NCBI GenBank assembly: GCA_910579455.1
Contig: CAJTUT010000003.1
Span: 1 to 64,000, forward strand
From: an uncultured Bacilli bacterium
Lineage (GTDB): Bacteria; Bacillota_I; Bacilli_A; RF39; UBA660
DNA: 64,000 nt
Reading direction: 5' to 3'
Shown here: positions 45,508 to 55,700 of the stretch, piece after piece
Layout of the letters: each line of letters opens with the position of its first letter
How positions within the stretch are numbered: the first letter of the stretch is position 1
Translations under genes and position numbers: made by a program
The notes under the pieces: generated by a model
Databases searched by the model: none
Told to the model about the DNA's origin: nothing
The model's input: only the letters and a program-made list of their open reading frames with translations

Positions 45508-46902
45508 CTAGTTATTTACCTTCTGCATAAACATTTCAGTATCCTTAGTAATAGCTTCAAAACGATATCCATTTTGTTTCCCATACTCAATAATACCCTT
45601 TAATGCATCTCTAGTATATGGTTTAATATCATGCATTAAAATAATATTTACCTTATCATGAGAAAGACTAGAATTTACCCAAGATACAATCTCATTACTA
45701 GTAGTTAGCCCATCGGTATCCCTACTATTAATATTCCAGTCATAATATCTAAAATCACGCTTTAATACTTCTTTTGTTAAATCACTCATAATCCCTGGAC
45801 GATATTTTTTACTAATTGTATTACTGGAGCCTCCTGGAAATCGAATCACTTTAGAATCATATCCAGTAATACGAAGGACTCTATCATGAACGGAATATAA
45901 ATCATTGAAATAATTTTCTTTACTAGAATAAACTAAGGAATAATCATGACTTGCTGTGTGAAGTCCTACGGTATGTCCCTCTTGATATTCTCTCTTAATC
46001 AATTCATCTGGTCCATTATTCGTAACAAAGAAAGTAGCTGGAACATTTTCCTCTTTTAAAATATCCAATATAACATTCGTAGTTCCCATTCTAGGACCAT
46101 CATCAAATGTTAAATAAACAGAACCATTTTGTCCTCTCTTTACCACCTGCACTTTTCTTTTTTTCTGTGAACTATTCCCTGAGGCATCTTTGACTTTATA
46201 TGTTAACTCATAAATTCCTGCTTTTTTAGTATTAACTTTTCCTTCTACTTGAACTTTCTTTTCAATATTTTGATCACAATTATCAAAAACCTGATAACCA
46301 GGATCTTTAAACTCCTCATTTAAAAAGGTAAAAATCATATCTCCTGAATTCAATTCCAAACTAGGCTTTTCTAGGTCCTGTTGAATAATTTTTTGATTTT
46401 TAATTGCATAATTTCCAGAAGAATCTACTACTGCATATTGAATAATATCATTCTTTCTAGTAATTTTAACTCGATCTGTAATATCCTGATCATAATTATC
46501 ATAAGCCTTATATTTCATAAAATTATACTCTGTATTAGGACAAATATACACCTTATCATGATCATTCTTCAAAATAAGAACGGGGTTGGTTAAGTCTCTC
46601 ACCTTTACAATTCTTACAGCCTTCCTTTTAAATACTCCCTGTTTTATAAAGTATTCCATCTTATAAATACCTAATTTTTTAGAATCAACCTCTCCTTTTA
46701 CTTGAACTTTCTGAGTTACATCTTGATTATGAAACATCGCATAGTATCCTGACTCCTTATAGTCCTCATTATAGTTTAGCATCATATTTTTATCCCCTTT
46801 TAAAGTAATCGTTGGCATAAAAAAATAATAGTGAATACCATAAATTGCTACAACTAAAAAAATAACAAACACTGCGATCATTGCTTTTATTTTTACTCTC
46901 AT
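45508..46902 (-). CDS. Exported polysaccharide deacetylase with DUF5011/Ig-like repeats
   Basis: A signal anchor (residues 9-29) is followed by three Ig-like repeats of the DUF5011 type (YNEDYKESGYYAMF, YNFMKYKAYDNYD, LNEEFKDPGYQVFDN), each with the tKxGxYxxxY turn, then a NodB domain: VYLTFDDGPRMG (Asp/Asp), GLHTASHDYS (His/His zinc motif), RFPGGSSN and ILMHDIK. It would deacetylate peptidoglycan or another surface glycan outside the cell. Length 464. It is the last gene before sigK on the minus strand, separated by a short gap. Confidence 0.9.
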   Translation of the reverse strand: MRVKIKAMIAVFVIFLVVAIYGIHYYFFMPTITLKGDKNMMLNYNEDYKESGYYAMFHNQDVTQKVQVKGEVDSKKLGIYKMEYFIKQGVFKRKAVRIVKVRDLTNPVLILKNDHDKVYICPNTEYNFMKYKAYDNYDQDITDRVKITRKNDIIQYAVVDSSGNYAIKNQKIIQQDLEKPSLELNSGDMIFTFLNEEFKDPGYQVFDNCDQNIEKKVQVEGKVNTKKAGIYELTYKVKDASGNSSQKKRKVQVVKRGQNGSVYLTFDDGPRMGTTNVILDILKEENVPATFFVTNNGPDELIKREYQEGHTVGLHTASHDYSLVYSSKENYFNDLYSVHDRVLRITGYDSKVIRFPGGSSNTISKKYRPGIMSDLTKEVLKRDFRYYDWNINSRDTDGLTTSNEIVSWVNSSLSHDKVNIILMHDIKPYTRDALKGIIEYGKQNGYRFEAITKDTEMFMQKVNN

Positions 46903-46955
46903 TTTTCAATCACTCACTTAACTATATTATACTGTTTTTTCATCTTTATGTCTAG

Positions 46956-47648
46956 CTACTCATATTTATTATTTTTTATAAACTCACGTAATATCTTAGT
47001 AAGAGCCCTTTTTTCCATTCTAGATACATAACTTCTAGAGATATTCAACTCTTTTGCTATGACCTTTTGCGTCTTTTCCTCTGTATTATTTAGTCCATAC
47101 CTCTTTATTAATATTTCTCTTTCTCTAGGAGTTAATACATCCATATATTGTTTTAATAATTTGATATTATCCTTTAAGCTAATATCCTCAATAAAATCTG
47201 GCTTTGGTGCTTTTAAAACATCCATAATAGAAATTTCATTTCCATCTTTATCAAAACCTATTGATTCATTAATAGAAATGTTTTTAGTAGTCTTGTTATT
47301 ACTTCTAAAATGCATAAGAATTTCATTTTCAATACATCTAGCACAATAAGTAGTAATTCTTACACCTTTATCATTAGAAAAGGTATCTACTCCTTTTATA
47401 AGACCTATTGTTCCTATACTAATCAAATCATCTTGATCTACATATTTACTATCAAATTTTTTAACAATATGAGCAACTAACCTTAGATTATGTTCAATTA
47501 ATTTGTTTCTAGATTCTTTATCCCCCATTCTAGCCCGTTTGATACACGAATCTTCTTCTTCCTTAGTTAAAGGATCCGGAAAAACCTGATTAGAATAGGA
47601 ACCCGTTAAGAAGATACTTTTTAAAAACATAAATATTTCAAATAACAT
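46956..47648 (-). CDS. sigK: RNA polymerase sigma-K factor (late mother cell)
   Basis: After a hydrophobic 24-residue stretch that resembles the pro-sequence of SigK, FPDPLTKEEEDSCIKRARMG and IEHNLRLVAHIVKKFD, LISIGTIGLIKGVDTF, RITTYCARCIENEIL and IAKELNISRSYVSRMEKRAL show regions 2.1-2.4 and 4.2 of the sigma-E/K group; the LVAHIVKKF block fits SigK best. It drives late mother-cell transcription. 230 residues is full length and the frame is unbroken, so there is no skin-type element. ATG follows AGGTGATTTTTG. Confidence 0.88.
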   Translation of the reverse strand: MLFEIFMFLKSIFLTGSYSNQVFPDPLTKEEEDSCIKRARMGDKESRNKLIEHNLRLVAHIVKKFDSKYVDQDDLISIGTIGLIKGVDTFSNDKGVRITTYCARCIENEILMHFRSNNKTTKNISINESIGFDKDGNEISIMDVLKAPKPDFIEDISLKDNIKLLKQYMDVLTPREREILIKRYGLNNTEEKTQKVIAKELNISRSYVSRMEKRALTKILREFIKNNKYE

Positions 47649-47728
47649 CAAAAATCACCTAATTAAATATATGCTTATTCTGACAAATTTAGACAACTCA
47701 TCTATAATATCGCAAAAGGGGAGATCCT

Positions 47729-48245
47729 ATAGATATCGAGTTATTTGATTTAACCATTGAAATCAGAAAATGCGAGGATGCTATTTACAATGGAGATGAT
47801 TTATACAACGAATAAGAGCTATTTAACCCATTTTTAATAAGTTTTCATATGCAGCACAAACAATACTTAATCTTTCCTATATCATAAGTGACCTTGATAC
47901 AATTTATAAAAATATAATCAAGTCTTATCAGATACATACGGAATTAAATATATACGGAAAAACCAGCTATGTATTAACTATAACCTATAAGGTTCTAAAA
48001 AGAAGCGGTTCGTTCATAGTAAATCTGCATTTGAAGATCTCATCAGTCAAAGATGGAAGAATTTCCAAAGAATACATTAACCAAATAATCTCCCCCATAA
48101 TTTAATCAATGAAAATAGCTTTCAAGGGCTTTTAGATCAATCTAGAATAGATTATGGGTATACAAAAAGAAATCAACTTGATCTCTTTAACTTACAAATT
48201 TTTATGGATTACTCTTTTAGGATTGGTCATGAAAATATCTACTAA
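47729..48245 (+). pseudogene. Frameshifted remnant of an unidentified gene
   Basis: Coding-like segments occur on the plus strand in more than one frame: IDIELFDLTIEIRKCEDAIY starting at an ATA after GGGGAG and ending at a TAA near 47815, then AAQTILNLSYIISDLDTIYK and more, stopping near 48106, then in another frame ENSFQGLLDQSRIDYGYTKR to TAC TAA at 48245. The last shift falls at a CCCCC run near 48095, and no ATG fits the start. The translated text is continuous in style and its codons are less AT-biased than neighbours. The family is not recognised. Its tail overlaps the 3' end of murE. Confidence 0.55.
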
Positions 48246-49632
48246 TGACATCATAATCACAATAATCAATCCTTTTATCCTCAATAGCCATATAGTTATC
48301 TCGCCCTTTTCCTAAGATTAAAACTAAATCATTTTCCTCTGCTATATCTAAAGCATATCTAATAGCCTCTTCCCTATTAATAATTCTAATATAATTATTC
48401 TTTTTCTCATCACCTATCATTTGATCAATAATACTATCTACACTTTCATATCTAGGATCATCCATCGTAAAAACAACAAAGTCCGCATGATTTAAAATAT
48501 ACTTTCCAATTTTCTCTCTTTTCTCCTTTTCTCTACCACCAGCAGCACCGGTTAATAAAATTGTTCTTTTATATTTTCCTTTAAAACTTTCTACAATATT
48601 TTTAATGCCATTTAAAGTATGGGCATAATCCAATATTAATTTATAATTTTGACCAAAATCTAAGGATTCGGTTCTTCCCTTAATAGAAGGAAGGTTTTTT
48701 ATTTTTTGAATCAAATAATCGGATTCTATTCCCTCTAAATAGCAGACAATAAAAGCAGCACACAAATTATAAACATTATATTCTCCTATATAAGGACTTG
48801 TTATATGAAATGTTTGATCCCGATATCGGATATCAAATATAGTAATTCCCATATTTTCCTCAATATTACAAATTTGAAAATCACTATCCTGATCCTTGCC
48901 ATAAGTGTATAAATGATTAAAATTCTTATTCAGTAATAGTCTGCAATTGTCATCATCACGATTTATAATGATAGCTCCATCTTCTTTCACCAAAGATGCT
49001 AAAGAGAGTTTAGATTCTATATAATTTTCTATAGTTTTATGAATATTCAAATGATCCTCTGTAATAGTTGTAAAAATGGCATATCGGAATTGAAAATCTA
49101 CTACTCTTTTATGAAGAAGAGCTTCGCTTGATACTTCCATTACAACATCATCGTAATTTTCATTTTGCAATATAGTTAAATATTTATAAAGTTTTTCATT
49201 CGTCGGAGTAGTATTTTCTGTTTTAATTATCTTATTCCCATACTCAATTCCATTGGTTCCCATATATGCTATATTTCTCGTTTCCTTAAGTAATTCCTTT
49301 AACATAATAGCAGTTGTAGTTTTTCCATCCGTTCCAGTAATACCAATGATTTTTTGGTTATTATGGTATTCATAAAAATTGATGCAAATCTGATTCAGGA
49401 TTCCATTGACATCAGGAACCTTAATAATAGGAATATCACCTTTATAATCAACATCTGTTATCACAGCGGCTGCTCCATTATTAATAGCGTCCTCAATAAA
49501 TTCACTATGAGAAACATTAAATCCGTTAACTGCAACAAACAAGTCACCCTTCTTTATTTCTCTGGAATCTATTTTAATATCACAAATTGGGGTATCATAA
49601 TCACATTCTATTAGATCACATAACCTTTTCAT
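48217..49632 (-). CDS. murE: UDP-N-acetylmuramoyl-tripeptide synthetase (MurE ligase)
   Basis: Mur ligase architecture: an N-terminal substrate domain (DSREIKKGDLFVAVNGF), central ATP-binding GTDGKTTTA, ENTTPT and GRTESLDFG, and a C-terminal domain with FTMDDPRYESV and LILGKGRDNY. MurE adds the third residue of the stem peptide. The amino-acid-selecting motif reads DDPRYES here, not the DNPR of meso-DAP ligases or the DNPA type of Lys ligases, so the residue added cannot be told. 471 residues. No murF is near. Its 3' end overlaps a decayed gene on the other strand. Confidence 0.93.
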   Translation of the reverse strand: MKRLCDLIECDYDTPICDIKIDSREIKKGDLFVAVNGFNVSHSEFIEDAINNGAAAVITDVDYKGDIPIIKVPDVNGILNQICINFYEYHNNQKIIGITGTDGKTTTAIMLKELLKETRNIAYMGTNGIEYGNKIIKTENTTPTNEKLYKYLTILQNENYDDVVMEVSSEALLHKRVVDFQFRYAIFTTITEDHLNIHKTIENYIESKLSLASLVKEDGAIIINRDDDNCRLLLNKNFNHLYTYGKDQDSDFQICNIEENMGITIFDIRYRDQTFHITSPYIGEYNVYNLCAAFIVCYLEGIESDYLIQKIKNLPSIKGRTESLDFGQNYKLILDYAHTLNGIKNIVESFKGKYKRTILLTGAAGGREKEKREKIGKYILNHADFVVFTMDDPRYESVDSIIDQMIGDEKKNNYIRIINREEAIRYALDIAEENDLVLILGKGRDNYMAIEDKRIDYCDYDVISRYFHDQS

Positions 49633-49713
49633 ATTTTATCACCTACTACTATTAGTATATAACAAAATAGATGTAAAGTTAAAGAATTTTTTATGAATAT
49701 AATCTATATTTTG

Positions 49714-49722
49714 TGATATAAT
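49714..49722 (+). promoter_or_regulatory. Extended -10 promoter element upstream of the arginase-like gene
   Basis: TGATATAAT provides the TGn extension and a perfect TATAAT -10 hexamer, about 20 bases before the ATG and overlapping the region just ahead of the AGGTGATAATC ribosome binding site. The -35 box at proper spacing is weak, as is common for extended -10 promoters. Confidence 0.35.
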
Positions 49723-49741
49723 TTAGAACAGGTGATAATCA

Positions 49742-50647
49742 ATGAAAAGTATTATTATTGGAGCAGAAACTGACTTAGGAGTTCATATCGATGGAGCTAA
49801 ATTGGGACCAGTTTCATTAATAAAAGATTTAGGAAGTTTCTATCAGGGAGAAATTATAGAATTTAAACAAGATGAAGCAATTATAAAAAGTAGAAATTTG
49901 TCCGATCGTGCCAAAAATAAATATGAAATAAATCAAATCAATGAGAAAATATATAAAAAAATATTAGAAAAAATGGGAGAAGGATTTTTTCCCATTACTA
50001 TTGGTGGAGACAAGTCAATCATAATTCCAGCTGTTTTAGCAGACGCCATGACAAACGAAGAAATTGGACTCATTATTATTGGTGCTCATGCTGATTACAA
50101 CACCTTTAAAACAACAGAAACAGGAAATATGAATGGTTTTTCAACATCTTGCATTACTGGATTTGAATGTGAAGATTTAAGGCAATTTCATCGTGGAGAA
50201 ATTGTACAAGCTTCTAAAACAGTATTAGTAGGCGTTAGAAATATGAACCAAAAAGAACAAAATAATCTAAAGTACTCTGGAATTAGTGTATTTACAACCG
50301 AAGATTTAAAACAACAAGGTGCCAAAGAGGTTATAGAAAAGGCTTTTGAAATCGCCTCCTATAAAACAAAAAATATTCATATCTGTTACGATTTAAATAT
50401 TCTAGATCCAACTATAGCTCCCGGTATTTCCGTTCCTGAGTTTAATGGAATTGATGAAGAACTCGCCATGAATATTAGTGATGAGATATTAAAATACTTT
50501 GATAAAATATCAGCCTATGACTTAGTTGAACTCAATCCTTTACGTGATCAAAATAGAAAGACTGAACAAATTGCATTAAACATCTTATTTAAAACTCTAA
50601 AAGAAGTAGAAAAATTACCCGATAAAAAAATAGAAGAACTATATTAA
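49742..50647 (+). CDS. Arginase/ureohydrolase-fold protein with altered metal site
   Basis: The 301-residue protein has the arginase fold: ITIGGDKS (88-92), IIGAHADYNT (112-121), ICYDLNILDPTIAPG (215-229), and VELNPLRD (262-269). Compared with arginase (GGDHS, DAHxD, SxDxDxxDP), three metal ligands differ: His to Lys at 91, Asp to Gly at 114, and Asp to Asn at 219, while His116, Asp118, Asp217 and the ELNP Glu remain. A normal binuclear manganese centre is therefore unlikely; it may bind a ligand or act by another mechanism. Ribosome binding site AGGTGA; own terminator. Standing alone between murE and a hypothetical gene. Confidence 0.75.
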   Translation: MKSIIIGAETDLGVHIDGAKLGPVSLIKDLGSFYQGEIIEFKQDEAIIKSRNLSDRAKNKYEINQINEKIYKKILEKMGEGFFPITIGGDKSIIIPAVLADAMTNEEIGLIIIGAHADYNTFKTTETGNMNGFSTSCITGFECEDLRQFHRGEIVQASKTVLVGVRNMNQKEQNNLKYSGISVFTTEDLKQQGAKEVIEKAFEIASYKTKNIHICYDLNILDPTIAPGISVPEFNGIDEELAMNISDEILKYFDKISAYDLVELNPLRDQNRKTEQIALNILFKTLKEVEKLPDKKIEELY

Positions 50648-50662
50648 AGTCTTCTATTTTTT
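50624..50662. terminator. Bidirectional terminator between convergent genes
   Basis: AAAAAATAGAAGA and TCTTCTATTTTTT form a thirteen-base stem. The first arm lies in the last codons of the arginase-like gene and the second reaches the stop of the convergent gene. Confidence 0.85.
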
Positions 50663-51142
50663 CTTATTGGATGAAGAAGTAATTATTTTTCTATATTCTA
50701 CAATTCTATCTTGATAAAAATCGACTACTTCCCTAAAAGAATACCCTTTAGCTAAAAAATCAAGAGATACTGTACTTTGATTTTGGGTATTAGTAATTGT
50801 AATTCCATGAAAATTCCTAGCTGTTGGAGTTGGAAAAGATACATGTATATCTCTAAAGTCACTGACCCGTATGGTATCAGAATCTAAGTATTTATCTAAG
50901 ACATCTTGTAAAATTTGATGATTTAAACAATCAGACTGTTGTAGAGTAATCCCACTATTTAGATGATCTTCAATTCCATTGGGTCCATAAATTTCAAAAG
51001 AACACATATCCTCCTTTTCACTTTTGAACCAAGCAATCTGTATCATAGAATTAGCATGATCTACTGATAGAAATTGATCAATTGCTTCCATTAAAAAATT
51101 TGATTTTATTGGAGCAATTTCCATAGCTTCCTTTTTTTTCAT
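50654..51142 (-). CDS. Hypothetical protein, 162 aa
   Basis: A soluble protein with beta-strand-rich text (IQIAWFKS, CSFEIYGPNG, GITITNTQNQSTVSLDF) and a C-terminal helix with VVDFYQDRIVEYRKI. I do not recognise the family. Ribosome binding site TGGAG. It is the last gene of the CaCA-ileS-kinase-DHH transcript, 29 bases after the DHH gene, and is followed by a shared terminator. Confidence 0.6.
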   Translation of the reverse strand: MKKKEAMEIAPIKSNFLMEAIDQFLSVDHANSMIQIAWFKSEKEDMCSFEIYGPNGIEDHLNSGITLQQSDCLNHQILQDVLDKYLDSDTIRVSDFRDIHVSFPTPTARNFHGITITNTQNQSTVSLDFLAKGYSFREVVDFYQDRIVEYRKIITSSSNKKK

Positions 51143-51171
51143 TTTCTATAACTCCATTTTTATTAAAAATT

Positions 51172-52221
51172 TTAATTTATATAACAAGCTGGCTTTATTA
51201 TTTTTTGTAAAGATGAGCCCACTTGTTCAATAGATGTATTTTGCAGCTTTGTAGCAGCTGAGAATTGATTTCCTCCACCACCTAATTGTTGCATCACAGA
51301 ACCAACATTTACTTTTTCTTTGGAACGTGCACTGACTGATATGGTTCCATCGCCAATATTTCCAACAACAAAGGAAGCATCTACATTGTATTTTAACAAA
51401 TAATCTGCAGCCTTTGCCAACTCCTCTTTTGTATATTCATCTTCTTCACTTGCTAATATAGTAGCAACTGTATAAATATCTATTTGGGCTTTCCCAACTA
51501 AATCTTGTACTCTTCTATCGCTTTTAAAATCTTCTACAAATAAATCAGTCACCCGATTCATATCTGCTCCATTTTCTAATAATTTTGTTACTGCTTTCAT
51601 CGTATCCGCTGATACATTTTTCGTTAATTTATTGGTATCTAGGTAAATTCCTGCTAAAAGATATTGAGCAACTTCTTTTGTTATCTTAATCTTATATAGA
51701 CATAAAAGTCTTACCATCATTTCTGAAGCACTAGAGACATTAGGTTCAATACACTTGCAATCTGATAGAACTGTTAAGGAATCTTCATTATGATGATCTA
51801 ATATTGCTACTTTATCACTTCTTTTAATCTCTTCACTTAAACTAATTAAATTAGATTTATTAACATCTGTTAATATAAATAAGTCTTCTGAATCCTTTAT
51901 TTGCAAATACTTTTCCTTATTCATAATATGATGCTGTTCTTTCACCTCATCAATAATAGATTGCACCATATAATCTATTTTATATACTGGATCATCTATT
52001 ATGATACAAGAATCCTTTTTAAACTTTTTAGAAAGCAAGGAAAAACCAATAGAGGATGCTAGGGCATCATAATCAACACCATTATGTGGTACAATAACTA
52101 TCTTCCCTGCATTTAAAATCATTTTTTCTAAATTTACCTTTAAATTTTTAATTTTAGCTAAACTATTCTGACCTTCCATTCCTTTTCCATCATCAATAGA
52201 TTCTACCTGACTTTTAGACAT
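51172..52221 (-). CDS. DHH/DHHA1 phosphoesterase, GdpP-like module
   Basis: Residues show PHNGVDYDALASSIG (DHH motif I), LFILTDVNKSNLISLSEE (as in GdpP), AILDHHNEDS (motif III), GIYLDTNKLT (motif IV), and near the end GGGGNQFSAAT (DHHA1; usual GGGH has His, here Asn). This is the c-di-AMP phosphodiesterase part of GdpP without the membrane, PAS and GGDEF regions (349 residues against about 650). It may cleave c-di-AMP or pApA, or oligonucleotides as NrnA-type. The ATG follows AGAGGTGG. Conserved metal ligands are present, so it should be active. Confidence 0.75.
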   Translation of the reverse strand: MSKSQVESIDDGKGMEGQNSLAKIKNLKVNLEKMILNAGKIVIVPHNGVDYDALASSIGFSLLSKKFKKDSCIIIDDPVYKIDYMVQSIIDEVKEQHHIMNKEKYLQIKDSEDLFILTDVNKSNLISLSEEIKRSDKVAILDHHNEDSLTVLSDCKCIEPNVSSASEMMVRLLCLYKIKITKEVAQYLLAGIYLDTNKLTKNVSADTMKAVTKLLENGADMNRVTDLFVEDFKSDRRVQDLVGKAQIDIYTVATILASEEDEYTKEELAKAADYLLKYNVDASFVVGNIGDGTISVSARSKEKVNVGSVMQQLGGGGNQFSAATKLQNTSIEQVGSSLQKIIKPACYIN

Positions 52222-52283
52222 ATCATCCACCTCTTTTTTAGTATAACACTTTTTTATCAACAAAGATTCATCTTTGACTTTTT

Positions 52284-52781
52284 CTACTTTTTTAACTGAT
52301 ATCCTTTTTTTAACAAATAGTCTTCTAAGGTTTCCTCATTAGATAAAATAATCTTATCTACCTTCATATTTTCAAAATCATGAATTCTTCTTTTGTACTG
52401 TTCTATTTTCTTTTTTATATAAATTTCACTATTTCCCCTATCTTTATATCTTTTTTTATAAATTTCCAAAGAATTTCTATTGGGATAACATAAAACAAAT
52501 GGAATATGATGTTTCTGGTATTCTTCTAAAATATCTTCTCTTTCCCATACCAAAACAAAATCATAGGTATTAAGAGCATCCAAAATAGCTTTGATATAAT
52601 TATCTGGCCATTTTGGATTTTTCCTTCTTGGAAGACCCTTTCTTTCTTCTATGCTTAGATGCTCTAAATCAGAATCATCATAGGCATATTTTGAAGAATC
52701 TAAGTCAATGACATTTTTATATTTCTTACCAAGTGTAGTTTTTCCTATCCCTGCAAATCCTGCGATTACTAATTTTTCCAT
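52284..52781 (-). CDS. P-loop nucleotide kinase-like protein, 165 aa
   Basis: The N-terminus has VIAGFAGIGKTTLGKKYK, a Walker A motif, then IDLDSSKYAY (Asp-rich second motif). Late text KKRYKDRGN resembles a LID arginine segment. It looks like a small-molecule or nucleoside kinase of the adenylate-kinase-like fold, but the substrate is unknown. It lies fourteen bases downstream of ileS and so is part of its transcript. Confidence 0.65.
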   Translation of the reverse strand: MEKLVIAGFAGIGKTTLGKKYKNVIDLDSSKYAYDDSDLEHLSIEERKGLPRRKNPKWPDNYIKAILDALNTYDFVLVWEREDILEEYQKHHIPFVLCYPNRNSLEIYKKRYKDRGNSEIYIKKKIEQYKRRIHDFENMKVDKIILSNEETLEDYLLKKGYQLKK

Positions 52782-52795
52782 AAAAAACCTGCTTT

Positions 52796-55700
52796 CTAAA
52801 TTTTCTCTACGTTGATAAAGACTTCTACTTCATTTAATAAATAGCGATTAGAAGACTCTTTTTTGATTAACCCATTAGCTAGAGTTTCTCCCATAATATA
52901 GTCCTGATACTTTTCTACCACTTGGTCAATTTTTTCATCTCCATCATAGAAAACATGAATATGATCAGTAATGACAAAATCTTTATCTTTTCTAATACTT
53001 TGAATAGTGCGAACGAATTCACGAGCAAGTCCCTCTAAGATTAAATCCTCATCTAAATTTGTATCTAGAACAACACAAGTTTTCGTATCATTACTAGCAA
53101 CATAACCCTCTTTTACAATGGTAGAGGTGATTGTATTCATACAATCTAATGTAAAATCCTCTCCATCTAGTAAAATCGTTAGTGGAGATTTGGATACCGA
53201 AAAGGCCTCTTCACTTGTTAATTTCTTTAACTCTTCTTGTAATTGTTTTATTTTAGGACCTAACTGTTTTCCCAATACCTTAAAATTCGGTTTTAGGGAG
53301 TATGTTAAATAAGAAGTCATATCTTCTTGATAAATAATTTGTTTTACATTTAACTCTTCTTTAATGATAGAATCTAAATTTCCAATAATCTCTTTTACAT
53401 CGCTAGATAAAATCACTTCATGAATTGGTTGACGAACCTTAATATTTGCAGTTTCTCTAGCATCTCTTCCTAACCTACAAACATCCCTTACCAAATCCAT
53501 CTTTTCTTCTATTCTTTCATTAATTAAAGACTCCTCTACATCTGGAAAGCTTGAAAGGTGAACACTTTTTTCACCAGTTAATTTCTGATAGATTTCTTCT
53601 GAGATATAAGGAGTAATGGGTGCTGTTAGTTTGCATAAGATTACTAATACCTCATAAGTAGTTAAATAAACTGCCTTTTTGCTTTCTGTTAATTCACTAT
53701 CCCAAAAACGTCTCCTATTACTTCTAATATACCAATTGGATAAATCATCGTTTAAAAATGGTATGATGGCTTTTACCACTTTATTTAGATCATATTCTTC
53801 ATAACCTTCCACTACTATTTTCACAAGTCTATTTAGCTTGGATAGAAGCCATTTATCAATAAGTTCTCGCTTTTCCACCTCTATATCATACTCTCTTGGG
53901 TCAATACTATCTGCATTCGCATACATTTCAAAGAAAGAATATGCATTTTTTAGAGTTGAAATATATTTTGAATAAATCTCTTTTAAACCCTCTTTATCAA
54001 ATCTTAAAGGCGTCCAAACTGGAGATACATATGGAAGATAAAATCTCACAGTATCTGCTCCAAACTCTTCTATAGTAGTAAATGGTTCTACAATATTTCC
54101 TTTTGATTTTGACATTTTTTTACCAAACTTATCTAACAACATATCATTGACTAATACGTTTTTATAAGGGGATTTTCCAGTTAAAAATACAGAAATAACA
54201 AGCAGTGTATAAAACCAACCTCTTGTTTGATCAATACCTTCTGCGATAAAGTCAGCTGGAAACTGTTCTTCCCATAGTTTTTGATTTTCAAATGGATAGT
54301 GATATTGAGCAAAAGGCATAGAACCAGAATCAAACCAACAATCGATTACATCGCTAACACGACTCATTGTCTTTCCACACTCTTTACAAGTAATATGAAT
54401 ATCATCAACATAAGGTCTATGTAAGTCGATAGTTTCATCTATTTTTTCAATTGATTTTTCTATCAACTCTTTTCTAGAACCAATCATTTCATCGTGTCCA
54501 CAACTACATCTCCATAATGGAAGTGGCGTTCCCCAATAACGATTCCTAGAAATTGCCCAATCCTTCATATTTTCCAACCAGTTTCCAAATCTCTTTTCTC
54601 CGACGAAAGATGGATGCCACAATACTGATTGATTTGCCTTGATAATTTTATCCTTCAATTTGGTAGTTTCGATATAAAAACTTGGCTTAGAATAATAAAT
54701 CAGCGGTGTATGACATCTCCAACAATGCGGATATTGGTGGGTTACTTTTTGCTTTTTAAATAATTTATCATTTTCTTTTAAATACTTGATCACTTCGATA
54801 TCAGCGTCAAATACGAACGTACCGCTCCAAGTTCCCTCTAAATATTTTCCATCTTCTCCAACTGGATTTAAGTATGGTAAATTATACTCTTTTCCAACTT
54901 TTGCATCATCTTCTCCAAATGCAGGAGCAATATGCACAATACCTGTACCATCTTCCATCGTAACATAATCAGCAAGTGTTACAAAAAAAGCTTTTTTATT
55001 TACTGAAAAATCAGGAATTAACTGTTCATATTCCATATATTCTAAATCTTTTCCTAAGTATTCTTCTAAGATCTCTACTTCCTCGCCTAAAACATTAAAA
55101 AGTAGAGCCTTGGCTAAAATAAACTGGTGATCTTTAGAGCGTACTTTTACATACTTCTCTTTTGGATTTACACATAACGCAACATTACTAGAAAGTGTCC
55201 ATGGAGTGGTAGTCCAAACTAGGAAGAAACAATCCTCGTCCTTCTTTTTAAAAGGAACTATGACCGTATTTGCGATTACCTCTTCATATCCTTGTGCCAC
55301 CTCATGAGAGGCAAGACCAGTTCCACATCTTGGACAATATGGTAAGATTTTACTCCCCTCATAAAATAAGCCTTCTTCAAAGAATTTTTGTAAAATCCAC
55401 CATTCTGTTTCAATATAGTCATTGTCATACGTCACATAAGGATGTTTTAAATCGATAAATTGCCCCATTTGTTCAGTAAGATCCGTAAAAGCCTCTTCAT
55501 TTTTCCATACAATATTACGACATTCCTGGTTAAACTTTTCTACTCCATACTTTTCTATATCCCCTTTACCAGAAAAACCTAATTCTTTTTCTACTTGAAG
55601 TTCTACAGGAAGACCATGAGTGTCCCAGCCAACTTTACGTAATACCTTATGCCCACGCATTGTTTGATACTTACAAAACGAATCCTTTAAAAATTTTGCC

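Noticed and set aside
46956..47648. A skin-type interruption of sigK
   Set aside because: The gene is one continuous frame with regions 2 and 4 in order, so no excision element is present.
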